A DNA stretch of 64,000 bases from Comamonas sp. BIGb0124 (lineage in GTDB: Bacteria; Pseudomonadota; Gammaproteobacteria; Burkholderiales; Burkholderiaceae_C), in the NCBI RefSeq assembly GCF_003752175.1, contig NZ_RJVF01000009.1:868001-932000 (forward strand). Reading direction: 5' to 3'. The translations under genes and the position numbers were made by a program. The notes beneath the pieces are model-generated. The model made no database searches and was not told the DNA's origin. It saw only the letters and a program-made list of their open reading frames with translations. Shown here piece by piece: positions 1-8,047 of this stretch. The first letter of the stretch is position 1, and the number at the start of each line of letters is the position of its first letter.

Positions 1-566
1 GTGCTCGACAGCAGGCTGCCCGCGGCAACCGGCAGACTGGGCACCTGGCGCAGATAGCGCTGCGTGAAGCATGCCCCCACGCCATACATCAGGGGGGCCA
101 GCAGGCAGACCAGCACGGCCAGGCCGGTGCCTGTGTCGCCCGAGCCACCCAGCTTGTCCCAGGCCAGAGCGACCACGCCGGCGAATCCGATGAGCAGGCC
201 CAGCACGCGCGCGCGGCTGAGTCGCTCGCGCAGCCAGAGCCAGGCAATCAGGGCTCCGAACAGCGGCGTCGTGGCGTTGAGGATGGCGGCCAATCCGGTG
301 GTCAGCGACTGCAGGGCAAAGGCATAGACCACGAAGGGAATGGTGGGATTGATGAGGCCGGCCAGCGCGATGGCCTTCCAGTGACGCTTCAGGGCACCGG
401 CCTGGCCGCGCAGGAACAGCCAGGGCAAGAGGGTGAGAGCGGCGATGGCGACCCGCATGGCGGCGGTCGGCACGACGCCGAAATCATGCACCGCCCCCTG
501 CATGAACAGGAAGGAGGTGCCCCAGACGGCGGACAGCAGCAGGTATTCGAGCGACCAGGTTTTCAT
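1..566 (-). CDS. EamA/DMT-family transporter, 3' end beyond window
   Basis: The reverse strand is open from an ATG at 566 to the left edge, giving about 188 residues of a protein whose C-terminus lies outside. It starts MKTWSLEYLLLSAVWGTSFL and has alternating hydrophobic helices with short basic loops (for example RGQAGALKRHWK and WLWLRERLSRARV). The phrase 'ATTPLFGALIAWLWLRERL' is typical of the first EamA repeat of drug/metabolite exporters of about 290 residues and ten helices. An inner-membrane exporter is expected; the substrate cannot be told. It is divergent from the phosphomannomutase gene. Confidence 0.85.
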   Translation of the reverse strand, partial: MKTWSLEYLLLSAVWGTSFLFMQGAVHDFGVVPTAAMRVAIAALTLLPWLFLRGQAGALKRHWKAIALAGLINPTIPFVVYAFALQSLTTGLAAILNATTPLFGALIAWLWLRERLSRARVLGLLIGFAGVVALAWDKLGGSGDTGTGLAVLVCLLAPLMYGVGACFTQRYLRQVPSLPVAAGSLLSS

Positions 567-878
567 GCGGACAGTTCAGGCGCGACTGACGCCGGACGCC
601 ACGATGGCCGCCCGGCTCGAGGCAGGCCAGCACGATACTCCGAATCCGTCCGTCACGAAGTCGCGGCCTCGGCCTGCATGAACACCAAAGTGTTAGATGG
701 CAGTTGTCACGGCCCTGCCGCTATATTCGCTGGAGCGGCATGGAACGACGGTCAGGCGCTGGCCTGCCCGCCCTACAATGCCCGGAACATCGGTGCATGC
801 CACCGGCCAGCCTGTGGTGGCCCGCTGCACACTATTCGCCGGCCCCCTGGCCGGTTTTCACCAACGAAGGATTTTTCC
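567..878. other. Intergenic region between divergent EamA gene and phosphohexomutase
   Basis: This 312-bp divergent spacer holds no convincing gene. A TACAAT hexamer at 774-779 could be the -10 of the rightward phosphohexomutase promoter, but the hexamer 17 bp upstream is not a good -35. A TTGTCA and a TATATT in the 700-735 region are only 12 bp apart, too close to pair. Open frames crossing it are short and unlike known proteins. Confidence 0.4.
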
Positions 879-2273
879 GTGCAAGTCAGTCCCTCCATCT
901 TCAAAGCCTATGACGTGCGGGGCGTGGTCCCCTCCACCCTCGACGAGCAGGTCGCCGAGGCGCTCGGCAAGGCCTTCGGCACGGTCGCCCTGGCCGAGGG
1001 AGAAAAGAAGGTGGTCGTGGGGCGCGACGGCCGCCTCAGCGGCCCCTCGCTCAGCGCGGGTCTCATCCGCGGTCTCGTGGCCGCCGGCATCCAGGTCGTC
1101 GACATCGGCCGTGTGACCACGCCGCAGGTGTACTTCGGCGCCAGCACGCTGGCCTCCAGCGGCATCCAGGTCACCGGCAGCCACAACCCCAAGGACTACA
1201 ACGGCTTCAAGATGGTCCTGGCCGGCCGCGCCATCTATGGCGACGACATCCAGAACCTGCGCCGCATCATCGAGGCCGAATCCTGGAAACTGGTCGACGG
1301 CGGCTCGGTCGAGCACGTCGATGTCCAGGATACCTATCGCCAGCGTATCGTCGACGGCATCAAGCTCGCCCGTCCGGTCAAGATCGTGGTCGACTCGGGC
1401 AACGGCATCGCCGGTGCTTCCGCTCCGGCCATCTTCCGTGCCCTGGGCTGCGAGGTCATCGAACTCTTCAGCGAAGTCGACGGCGACTTCCCCAACCATC
1501 ATCCCGATCCCAGCAAGCCCGACAACCTCAAGGACGTCATCCAGGCGCTGAAGGACACCGATGCCGAGCTGGGCCTGGCCTTCGACGGCGACGGCGACCG
1601 CCTGGGCATCGTCACCAAGGACGGTCAGACCATCTACCCCGACCGCCAGCTCATCCTGTTCGCCCAGGACGTGCTCAGCCGCGAACCCGGCTCGACCATC
1701 CTCTTCGACGTCAAGTGCTCCCAGCGCCTGGCTCCCGCCATCGAGGCGGCGGGCGGCAAGCCTTTGATGTTCAAGACCGGCCACAGCCTGGTCAAGGCCA
1801 AGATGAAGGAAGTGCATGCCCCTCTGGGCGGCGAGATGAGCGGCCACATCTTCTTCAAGGAACGCTGGTACGGTTTCGATGACGGCACCTACGCCGGCGC
1901 CCGCCTGCTGGAAATCGTCAGCCGCCACGACGATCCCTCGGCCGTGCTCAACGCGCTGCCCACCAGCTTCAGCACGCCCGAACTGAATGTCGCCACCGCC
2001 GAAGGCGAAGCACCCCAGGTCGTGGCCGAGCTGCAGAAGCTGGCCTCGGGCTACGCACCGTTTGCCGCGCCGGCCAAGATCAACGACATCGACGGCTTGC
2101 GTGTGGACTGGCCCGATGGCTTCGGTCTGGTGCGCTCGTCCAACACCACCCCCGTGCTGGTGCTGCGTTTCGAAGGCCACACCGAAGAGGCGCTGCACCG
2201 CATCGAGAACGACATGCTGACCCTGCTGCGCCAGGTCAAGGCCGATGCCAAGATCGGCGAGGCAGCGCATTGA
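879..2273 (+). CDS. Phosphomannomutase/phosphoglucomutase (alpha-D-phosphohexomutase)
   Basis: This 464-residue enzyme interconverts hexose 1- and 6-phosphates, supplying mannose-1-P or glucose-1-P for lipopolysaccharide and exopolysaccharide. The open frame runs much further upstream, but similarity begins at the GTG at 879 (VQVSPSIFKAYDVRG), preceded by AAGG about eight bases before. Family signatures are in order: phosphoserine loop TGSHNPKDYNGFK with Ser101, metal loop DGDGDR at 236-241, sugar-binding GEMSGH around Glu319-Ser321, and the phosphate-binding RSSNTTP near the C-terminus. This matches the AlgC-type bifunctional enzyme in length and order. The next gene begins inside its stop codon, so the two are likely co-transcribed with waaA as a cell-envelope operon. 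Which sugar is preferred is not visible. Confidence 0.93.
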   Translation: MQVSPSIFKAYDVRGVVPSTLDEQVAEALGKAFGTVALAEGEKKVVVGRDGRLSGPSLSAGLIRGLVAAGIQVVDIGRVTTPQVYFGASTLASSGIQVTGSHNPKDYNGFKMVLAGRAIYGDDIQNLRRIIEAESWKLVDGGSVEHVDVQDTYRQRIVDGIKLARPVKIVVDSGNGIAGASAPAIFRALGCEVIELFSEVDGDFPNHHPDPSKPDNLKDVIQALKDTDAELGLAFDGDGDRLGIVTKDGQTIYPDRQLILFAQDVLSREPGSTILFDVKCSQRLAPAIEAAGGKPLMFKTGHSLVKAKMKEVHAPLGGEMSGHIFFKERWYGFDDGTYAGARLLEIVSRHDDPSAVLNALPTSFSTPELNVATAEGEAPQVVAELQKLASGYAPFAAPAKINDIDGLRVDWPDGFGLVRSSNTTPVLVLRFEGHTEEALHRIENDMLTLLRQVKADAKIGEAAH

Positions 2274-3370
2274 TCACTGAAGAGGAGCGGCGCGCCCCTG
2301 TGGTCGCGCCCCGCCTGAGCCACGATCCCGAAGTGATCGTCTTCAATCTCAAGCGCCGGTTCTCCGGCGTGTCGGCGACGGTCAATGCACTGGTGCCGCT
2401 GCAGATGCAGCAGTGGCAACTGGGCTATTGCGGCAATACCCTGCCCAATGGCGTGGAGGGCATGAGCCTGGCCCAGGCCGTGCGCGTATCGCGCAGACCG
2501 CCGGCCGGCCGGGAGTTCAGGATCTGGCATGTGCGCCGCGATCCGGAGATGATGGCCGGTCTGTTTGCGCGCGATGTGTTGCGCTTGCCGATCCGCCTGG
2601 TCTTCACCTCTGCGGCCCAGCATCGCCATGGCGCGTTCGTGCGCGGCCTCATCTCGCGCATGGATGCCGTGATCAGCACGACCAGCCGTGCGGCGGCTTT
2701 TGTGCCCAACACCACGGCGGTGGTGCCGCACGGCATCGCGCTGCACCGGTTTTCTCCGCCGGCCGACAAGTTCCAGGCCTGGGCCGAGAGCGGCCTGCCC
2801 GGACGCTACGGCATCGGTGTGTTTGGCCGCGTGCGGCACGACAAGGGGACGGACGTCTTCGTCGATGCCATGATCGAAGCGCTTCCGGCTCTGCCGGGCG
2901 CAACGGCCGTGATCGCCGGACTCTGCCAGCCCCGGCACCAGGCTTACCAGGACGAGTTGAAGGCGCGCATCGCCGCGGCCGGTCTGACCGACCGCGTGAT
3001 CTTCCTGGGCGAAGTGCCCATGGGCGACATTCACCTGTGGTATCAACGCTGCCTGGTCTGCGTGGCCTGCCCCCGCTACGAACCCTTTGGCCTCACGCCC
3101 TTCGAGGCCGGTGCCAGCGGCTGTGCGTTGGTGTGTTCGCGCACCGGTGCCTTCGAAGCCCTGATCGAACCCGGCGTGCAGGGACAACTGGTGCCGACGG
3201 GCGACGCTGCGGCGACGGCGCAGGCCGTGTGTGAGGTGTTGCAGACGCCTGAACACGCCGTGGCCATGGGCCAGCGGGCCCGCGAGCGGGTCGCGGGTTC
3301 GTTTGCCCTGCAGGACGAGGCCAGCGGCATTGGCCGGGTCTACGAACGACTCTGGCATGGCGCCCGGTGA
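2270..3370 (+). CDS. Glycosyltransferase family 4 (lipopolysaccharide-type)
   Basis: A 366-residue GT-B glycosyltransferase. The start is a TTG overlapping the preceding TGA by four bases (TTGA), suggesting translational coupling. The C-terminal half carries the retaining GT4 signature: GVFGRVRHDKGTDVFVDAM near residue 180, the E-x7-E motif EPFGLTPFE, then GASGCALVCSRTGAFEALIEPG. The N-terminal acceptor domain is less conserved. Placed between a sugar-phosphate mutase and waaA, it most likely adds a sugar to the lipopolysaccharide core on the cytoplasmic face of the inner membrane. Donor and acceptor cannot be read from the sequence. It overlaps the waaA start by 14 bases. Confidence 0.88.
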   Translation: MITEEERRAPVVAPRLSHDPEVIVFNLKRRFSGVSATVNALVPLQMQQWQLGYCGNTLPNGVEGMSLAQAVRVSRRPPAGREFRIWHVRRDPEMMAGLFARDVLRLPIRLVFTSAAQHRHGAFVRGLISRMDAVISTTSRAAAFVPNTTAVVPHGIALHRFSPPADKFQAWAESGLPGRYGIGVFGRVRHDKGTDVFVDAMIEALPALPGATAVIAGLCQPRHQAYQDELKARIAAAGLTDRVIFLGEVPMGDIHLWYQRCLVCVACPRYEPFGLTPFEAGASGCALVCSRTGAFEALIEPGVQGQLVPTGDAAATAQAVCEVLQTPEHAVAMGQRARERVAGSFALQDEASGIGRVYERLWHGAR

Positions 3371-4718
3371 TCGTCCCCTGCCGAGTCAAAGCCTGTCACG
3401 CCGCTTCTACAGCGTCCTGACCTGGCTGGTGCAGCCCTTGCTGCGCCGCAAGCTGCGCCGTCGCGGTCAGGCCGAGCCCGGTTATCTGATGCGCATAGAC
3501 GAGCGGTTCGGCCGCTACGACGCCGAGATGCGGGCAGCGCTCGCCAGGCGTGCCGGTGCGCCGCGTCTCTGGATCCATGCCGTGTCGCTGGGCGAGACCC
3601 GGGCCGCCGCCATTCTGGTGCCGGCCTTGCGCGAGCGCTGGCCGGGCGTGCAGTTGCTGCTCACCCACAGCACGGCGACCGGCCGCGCCGAAGGGCAGCG
3701 GCTGATGCGCGAGGGCGACCTGCAGCTCTGGCTGCCATGGGACACGCCAGCTTGCGTCGGCCGTTTTGTGCAGGCCGCCCGACCCGACCTGGGCCTCGTC
3801 ATGGAAACCGAGGTCTGGCCGAATCTCATGGCGGCTTGCCGCACCGCCGGTGTGCCCGCTGTGCTGGTCAATGCTCGGCTCAACGACAAATCCCTGCGAG
3901 GCGCCCAGCGTTGGCCGGCCTTGATGGCGCCTGCCTATGCCGGCTTCACCCGCATCCTGGCCCAGAGCGACGAAGACGCCGCACGGCTGCGCCTGGCGGG
4001 CGGCGTCGATGTGGTCGTCACGGGCAACCTCAAATACGACGCCCGTCCGTCGATGCCGCAGCTCGAGAAGGCCGCGCGCTGGCGTGCCGGGCTGGACAAG
4101 CCGGTCGTGATGCTGGCCAGCTCGCGCGAAGGCGAGGAACAGGCCCTGCTGGCCCGGCTCGCGGCCCTGCGCGAAGCGGGTACCTGGGTCGATGCGGTGC
4201 AGTGGATGATCGTGCCGCGCCACCCCCAGCGCTTCGACGCCGTGCGTGTGCTGGCGGAACAGGCCGGATGGCACGTGTCGGTACGCAGTGGCTGGGACGA
4301 TGCTCGAGGCCCCGCAGGCACGGCGGCCACCGCCTCGGTGCGCCGGCCGGTGCTTTGGCTGGGCGATACCCTGGGCGAGATGGCGCTCTACTACGGCCTG
4401 GCCGATCTGGCCCTGCTGGGGGGCAGCTTCGAGCCCCTGGGCGGGCAGAATCTGATCGAGGCGGCGGCTTGTGCATGTCCCGTCGTCATGGGGCCGCACA
4501 CCTTCAATTTCGCCGAGGCCGCGCAGTTGGCCGAATCCGCCGGTGCCGCGCGGCGTGTGGCAGATCTGGCGCAGGCGCTGGATCGGGTCCGCGAACTGGT
4601 CCTTGAACAACCCGCCGGCCTCCAGGCCATGCGTGCGGCGAGCCAAGATTTCGCCCAGCATCGGCGCGGTGCGGTGTCTGCCACCGTCCGTGAACTGGCG
4701 AGCCTGCTGCCCCTGTGA
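3357..4718 (+). CDS. waaA: 3-deoxy-D-manno-octulosonic acid transferase WaaA
   Basis: WaaA (KdtA) transfers Kdo from CMP-Kdo to lipid A precursor at the inner membrane. The frame is open further upstream, but the ATG at 3357, inside the end of the glycosyltransferase, gives 453 residues; typical members have about 425, so a slightly later start is possible. An N-terminal hydrophobic/basic stretch (VLTWLVQPLLRRKLRRR) is followed by HAVSLGETRAAAILVPAL, LLTHSTATGRAEG, METEVWPNLM, NARLNDKS, VTGNLKYD, VLWLGDTLGEMALYYGLADLALLGGSF and GPHTFNF, the characteristic order of WaaA. Third gene of the envelope operon. Whether it adds one or more Kdo residues is not evident. Confidence 0.93.
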   Translation: MAPGDRPLPSQSLSRRFYSVLTWLVQPLLRRKLRRRGQAEPGYLMRIDERFGRYDAEMRAALARRAGAPRLWIHAVSLGETRAAAILVPALRERWPGVQLLLTHSTATGRAEGQRLMREGDLQLWLPWDTPACVGRFVQAARPDLGLVMETEVWPNLMAACRTAGVPAVLVNARLNDKSLRGAQRWPALMAPAYAGFTRILAQSDEDAARLRLAGGVDVVVTGNLKYDARPSMPQLEKAARWRAGLDKPVVMLASSREGEEQALLARLAALREAGTWVDAVQWMIVPRHPQRFDAVRVLAEQAGWHVSVRSGWDDARGPAGTAATASVRRPVLWLGDTLGEMALYYGLADLALLGGSFEPLGGQNLIEAAACACPVVMGPHTFNFAEAAQLAESAGAARRVADLAQALDRVRELVLEQPAGLQAMRAASQDFAQHRRGAVSATVRELASLLPL

Positions 4719-4858
4719 TTGCCCCCGTTCCAGGTGGGGCCGTTTCACCCGTGAACTGGCGTCGATGAACCGCTGCGGCATGTATGCTTGCCGTTTCCCC
4801 AGCGTTTTTTTCCACCATCCTCTCGTCCCCCGGGCGAACCGATCCGAAAGACTTTTTC

Positions 4859-5266
4859 ATGAAATCGAAAGCCGTACTCGAACTTGCCGACGTCAAGACC
4901 ATTGCCGCTGCAGCCGAAGCCGAAGCGCTGAAGAACAACTGGGCCGTGTCGATCGCCATCGTCGACGACGGCGGCCACCTGCTGTGGCTGCAGCGCCTGG
5001 ACGGTGCCGCGCCCATCTCGGCCCAGATCGCACCGGCCAAGGCCCAGACCGCAGCCTGGGGCCGCCGCGAGTCCAAGGGTTACGAAGACGTGATCAACCA
5101 GGGCCGTACGTCCTTCCTCAGCGCCCCGGCGCTCAAGGGCATGCTCGAAGGCGGCGTGCCCATCCTCAAGGACGGCCAGGTCATCGGTGCCATCGGCGTC
5201 AGCGGCGTGAAGTCGACCGAAGACGTGCAGATCGGCAAGGCCGGCATCGCCGCCCTGGGTCTCTGA
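4859..5266 (+). CDS. GlcG/HbpS-family haem-binding-type protein
   Basis: A 135-residue protein of the GlcG/HbpS (DUF336) family. The chosen ATG at 4859 begins MKSKAVLELADVKTIAAAA, where similarity starts. Conserved pieces are AEALKNNWAVSIAIVDDGGHLLWLQRLDGA, the LSAPALKGMLEGGVPI segment and the terminal GAIGVSGVKSTEDVQIGKAGIAAL. Family members bind haem or small cofactors, or accompany glycolate oxidase; this one has no glc genes beside it. It is monocistronic, ends just before a bidirectional terminator and converges on hemP. A role in haem handling is tempting from that neighbour but is inference only. Confidence 0.85.
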   Translation: MKSKAVLELADVKTIAAAAEAEALKNNWAVSIAIVDDGGHLLWLQRLDGAAPISAQIAPAKAQTAAWGRRESKGYEDVINQGRTSFLSAPALKGMLEGGVPILKDGQVIGAIGVSGVKSTEDVQIGKAGIAALGL

Positions 5267-5340
5267 TCCTCGCCGGCAGAGGCAGCCTGCACGAGCCGCC
5301 TGCCTCGGTGCCCGCGACGCTGGCTTCCCCAGGCCGTGTA

Positions 5341-5380
5341 CCCAGCAAAAAGCCGACCCTCGGGTCGGCTTTTTGCTGGG
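5341..5380. terminator. Bidirectional rho-independent terminator between GlcG-like gene and hemP
   Basis: A perfect inverted repeat with 18-base arms and a CTCG loop. The core GCCGACC/GGTCGGC is flanked by A5 and T5 runs, so it can end transcription both of the rightward GlcG-like gene and of leftward hemP. Confidence 0.9.
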
Positions 5381-5519
5381 CGAGCCGTCCTGCAGGGCAG
5401 GGCGGTCAGGCAGACGAGTGGGGAAAAAAAGCTTGGCTAGTGAACAGAATCCTTGGCTAGCAAAAACGACCCTTCGAGAACATCATGTCCTCTGGAGTCG
5501 CCCCACGATGAAACCGGGT

Positions 5520-5723
5520 TTATTTGGTCAGGATCAGTTTGCCCAGCTTGGTGGCTTGCAGGCGGTAGACCGATCCGTTGTGATGAATCTGGACGGCTTT
5601 CTGTCCTTGCAACAGATCGGCGCTGTCGACGGCAACATGGGCCGGGACGTCGTGGCTGTCGGTGCGGTGCAGGGACGCGGTGTCGTGTGCGTTCGCGGTC
5701 GACAAGGAATAGGTGCTGTGCAT
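5520..5723 (-). CDS. hemP: Hemin uptake protein HemP
   Basis: A 67-residue protein whose last third, SADLLQGQKAVQIHHNGSVY followed by RLQATKLGKLILTK, is the HemP signature. The ATG at 5723 has a clear AGGAG eight bases upstream, preferred over a longer upstream reading. HemP-family proteins are small cytoplasmic factors needed for expression or function of haem receptors in proteobacteria. No haem receptor or hmu/bhu transporter is next to it, so here it acts in trans or its partners are elsewhere. A strong Fur-like site lies about 20 bases upstream of the start, implying iron repression. Confidence 0.88.
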   Translation of the reverse strand: MHSTYSLSTANAHDTASLHRTDSHDVPAHVAVDSADLLQGQKAVQIHHNGSVYRLQATKLGKLILTK

Positions 5724-5744
5724 GATCAATCTCCTGACGACAAA

Positions 5745-5759
5745 TGATAATGATTTGCA
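5745..5759 (-). promoter_or_regulatory. Fur-box-like operator upstream of hemP
   Basis: TGATAATGATTTGCA matches 12 of 14 fixed positions of the 7-1-7 Fur motif TGATAATNATTATCA. It sits just upstream of the hemP ribosome-binding site, where bound Fur would block initiation. The site is also in the intergenic region shared with the divergent PheC-like gene, about 220 bp from that start, so control of that gene is less likely. Confidence 0.75.
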
Positions 5760-5976
5760 GTAGAAGGTCAAGCGGAATCGGGCGGGTAAATGTAATTTTT
5801 TGTGTAAAGCGGGTGAAGTCCACGATGCAGGCTGCGATCGGATGGCTGCACGCGCGATGGGACCGCTTTGCGCGGCCGGTTGGTCCGGTTATTGCTCAGC
5901 TTCCGGGCCAGGATATCTGGTGGTCCGACCGTCCCCCCATCCCGCGGGCGCCGGTCTTTTGCACTCTTTTGCGATC

Positions 5977-6759
5977 ATGAAGTTCTCCATCCGTCTTACC
6001 CGTTGCGCACTCGGTGCGCTGGCCGCCGTGGCCGTGATGTCGCAGGCCTGGGCCGGCCCCCGGCTCGACCATGTGCTCGACACCAAGACCCTGAGGGTCG
6101 GCACGCCGGGCGACTACCGGCCCTTTGCCATGAAGACCGATACCGGCTTCGAAGGCCACGACATCGAGGTCATCGAAAAAATGGCCAAGGAACTGGGCGT
6201 CTCCATTCAGTACGTACAGACCTCGTGGCCCAATCTGATGGCCGATCTGCAGGCCGACAAGTTCGACATCGCGGTGGGGGGCATCACCCGCAACGTCACG
6301 CGCCTGCGCAAGGTCGAGATGCTGCCGGGCTACGCCCCTTTCGGCAAGGTCGCGCTCGTGCGCTCTGCCGAACGTGCCAAGTACCAGACCGTCGACGATC
6401 TCAATCGGCCCGAAGTGCGCGTGATCAAGAACCCCGGTGGCACCAACGAGGCGTTCGTGCTGGCCAATCTCAAGCAGGCCCAGGTCAGCACCCACGACAA
6501 GAATGCCGAGATCCCCGGCCTCATCGCCGCCGGCCAGGGCGACGTGATGATCACCGAGACCTACGAAGCGCTGCACTACAGCAAGGCCGATAGCCGTCTG
6601 GCCGCGCAGTTCGTGGATGCACCCCTGACGCCCAAGAGCTACCTGGGCTTCATGATGCCGGCCGACGATGCCGACTACACGCGCGTGATGTCGTTCACCT
6701 GGGACCTCGTCGACAAGCGCGGCGGCCTGCAGGAAGCCGCCACGCACTGGCTGAAATGA
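5977..6759 (+). CDS. Periplasmic solute-binding-fold protein, cyclohexadienyl dehydratase (PheC)-like
   Basis: A 260-residue secreted protein: signal peptide of about 26 residues (MKFSIRLTRCALGALAAVAV then MSQAWA|GP), then a single SBP_bac_3 domain. Several blocks resemble periplasmic cyclohexadienyl dehydratase PheC rather than a general amino-acid-binding protein: LRVGTPGDYRPFAMKTD, TSWPNLMADLQADKFDIAVGGI, NPGGTNEAFVLANLKQA, and ITETYEA, where the Glu lines up with the catalytic Glu of PheC (TDAIEA). PheC converts prephenate or arogenate to phenylpyruvate or phenylalanine in the periplasm. No ABC permease or ATPase gene is adjacent, which favours an enzyme or an orphan binding protein. The start is the only ATG before the signal peptide. 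Confidence 0.7.
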   Translation: MKFSIRLTRCALGALAAVAVMSQAWAGPRLDHVLDTKTLRVGTPGDYRPFAMKTDTGFEGHDIEVIEKMAKELGVSIQYVQTSWPNLMADLQADKFDIAVGGITRNVTRLRKVEMLPGYAPFGKVALVRSAERAKYQTVDDLNRPEVRVIKNPGGTNEAFVLANLKQAQVSTHDKNAEIPGLIAAGQGDVMITETYEALHYSKADSRLAAQFVDAPLTPKSYLGFMMPADDADYTRVMSFTWDLVDKRGGLQEAATHWLK

Positions 6760-6777
6760 AGCCCCTGCTGCGGCCGT

Positions 6778-6804
6778 AAAAAAAGCGCCCCAGGGGCGCT
6801 TTTC
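6778..6804. terminator. Bidirectional terminator between PheC-like gene and exbD
   Basis: Inverted repeat AAAAGCGCCCC / GGGGCGCTTTT with one central base and an A-run before and T-run after. It lies between convergent genes and can serve both strands. Confidence 0.85.
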
Positions 6805-6846
6805 TGTCGATTCCTTCCGCACGCACGGCTGACGTCGCTGCAAGCC

Positions 6847-6874
6847 GGGGAACGGGGCCGGGGCCGGGGCCGGG
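6847..6874 (+). repeat. Short GGGGCC tandem repeat, potential G-quadruplex
   Basis: Three copies of GGGGCC at 6854-6871, preceded by GGGGAAC and followed by GGG. This gives five consecutive G-runs of three or four bases with loops of two or three bases, a textbook intramolecular G-quadruplex pattern on the plus strand. It lies in the 3' region between exbD and the terminator. Confidence 0.7.
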
Positions 6875-6900
6875 CGAGGTGCCCGTGGCCCCAGGCCGTG

Positions 6901-7314
6901 TCACTTGGCGTTGGGTTCGGTGATGAAGCCGATCTTCTTGATGCCGGCCTGCTGGGCGGCAGCCATGGCCTGTGCCACACGCTCGTATCGCACGTCCTTG
7001 TCGCCGCGGATGTGCAGATCGGGCTGGGGCTCCTGATGGGCGATGGACTCGAGGCGGTTGAACAGCGTGGTGTCGTCCACCTTGTCCTCGTTCCAGTAGT
7101 AGTCGCCCTTGCTGTCCACGCTGACGCGCACGGTCTCGGGCTTGATTTCTTCCCGCACGTTGCTGGCCCGTGGGAGTTCCACGTTGACCGCATGCTTCAT
7201 CACCGGAACGGTGATGATGAAGACGATGAGCAGGACCAGCATGACGTCGACCAGCGGCGTCATGTTGATCTCGTTCATGACCTCGTCGCTGTCGTCCTGA
7301 GTGCCGAAAGCCAT
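6901..7314 (-). CDS. exbD: Biopolymer transport protein ExbD
   Basis: A 137-residue inner-membrane protein, last gene of the bfd-tonB-exbB-exbD operon. The N-terminal cytoplasmic stretch MAFGTQDDSDEVMNEINMTP leads into one membrane helix (VDVMLVLLIVFIITVPVM) containing the Asp essential for proton coupling, followed by a periplasmic domain. With ExbB it forms the proton channel that energises TonB. It starts three bases after the exbB stop. TolR is the close paralogue, but TonB in the same operon makes ExbD the better name. Confidence 0.93.
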   Translation of the reverse strand: MAFGTQDDSDEVMNEINMTPLVDVMLVLLIVFIITVPVMKHAVNVELPRASNVREEIKPETVRVSVDSKGDYYWNEDKVDDTTLFNRLESIAHQEPQPDLHIRGDKDVRYERVAQAMAAAQQAGIKKIGFITEPNAK

Positions 7315-7317
7315 GGC

Positions 7318-8040
7318 TCAACCCTTCTTGATCTTCACGATGGTGGCGCCGGCCGCATCGGTGTTGTTCACACGGGCGCCGGTCACGAAGTAGGCGTGCA
7401 GGTCGTGTGCAAAACGATTGAGCTGGTTGAGCACCGCCTTGTTGCCGCGCACCAGCGCGTTGTAGCCCAGCACGGCGGGAATGGCAACCGCCAGACCCAG
7501 GGCCGTCATGATCAGGGCCTCGCCGATGGGACCGGCGACGCGGTCGATCGTGGCCTGGCCTGCCGCACTGATGCTCATCAGGGCATGGTAGATGCCCCAC
7601 ACGGTACCGAACAGGCCGATGAAGGGGGCGGTCGAGCCGACCGAGGCCAGCACGGCCAGGCCGGCCTGCATGCGCGCCGTGGCTTCGTCGACGCCGTTGC
7701 GCAGCGTACGGGTGGTCCAGTCGCTCAGGTCGAGCGTGTCGTGCAACTGAGGCTGGGTGTTGCGATGGTGGGCGACGGCTTCGCGGCCTTCGAGCGCGAG
7801 GTTGCGGAAGGGGTTGCCCGGGTCCTTGTCGAGCTTGTCCACGCCTTCGGCGAAGTCGGCGCTGTGCCAGAACGCATTGATGGCCACGTGGGCCTGCTTG
7901 CGGTAGCGGCGCAGATCCAGCGCCTTGACGATGATCACCATCCAGGAGGCCAGCGACATGACAAGCAGCAGCACGGCCGTTGCCTTGATGACGATGTCAC
8001 CTTGATTCCAAACGTGGGCCAGGCCAAACTGAAAATCCAT
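7318..8040 (-). CDS. exbB: Biopolymer transport protein ExbB
   Basis: A 240-residue MotA/TolQ/ExbB-family protein. There is an N-terminal helix (VIKATAVLLLVMSLASWMVI), a large cytoplasmic loop, and two C-terminal helices in the conserved ASVGSTAPFIGLFGTVWGIY and IGEALIMTALGLAVAIPAVLGYN segments. It is the scaffold of the ExbBD proton channel. The GGAG serving its start lies in the last codons of tonB, seven bases upstream of which tonB ends, so translation is probably coupled. Confidence 0.94.
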   Translation of the reverse strand: MDFQFGLAHVWNQGDIVIKATAVLLLVMSLASWMVIIVKALDLRRYRKQAHVAINAFWHSADFAEGVDKLDKDPGNPFRNLALEGREAVAHHRNTQPQLHDTLDLSDWTTRTLRNGVDEATARMQAGLAVLASVGSTAPFIGLFGTVWGIYHALMSISAAGQATIDRVAGPIGEALIMTALGLAVAIPAVLGYNALVRGNKAVLNQLNRFAHDLHAYFVTGARVNNTDAAGATIVKIKKG

Positions 8041-8047
8041 GATGCTA

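Noticed and set aside
381-878. 166-codon N-terminal extension of the phosphohexomutase
   Set aside because: The sequence before 879 has no family similarity, overlaps the divergent EamA gene, and a ribosome site precedes the GTG at 879.
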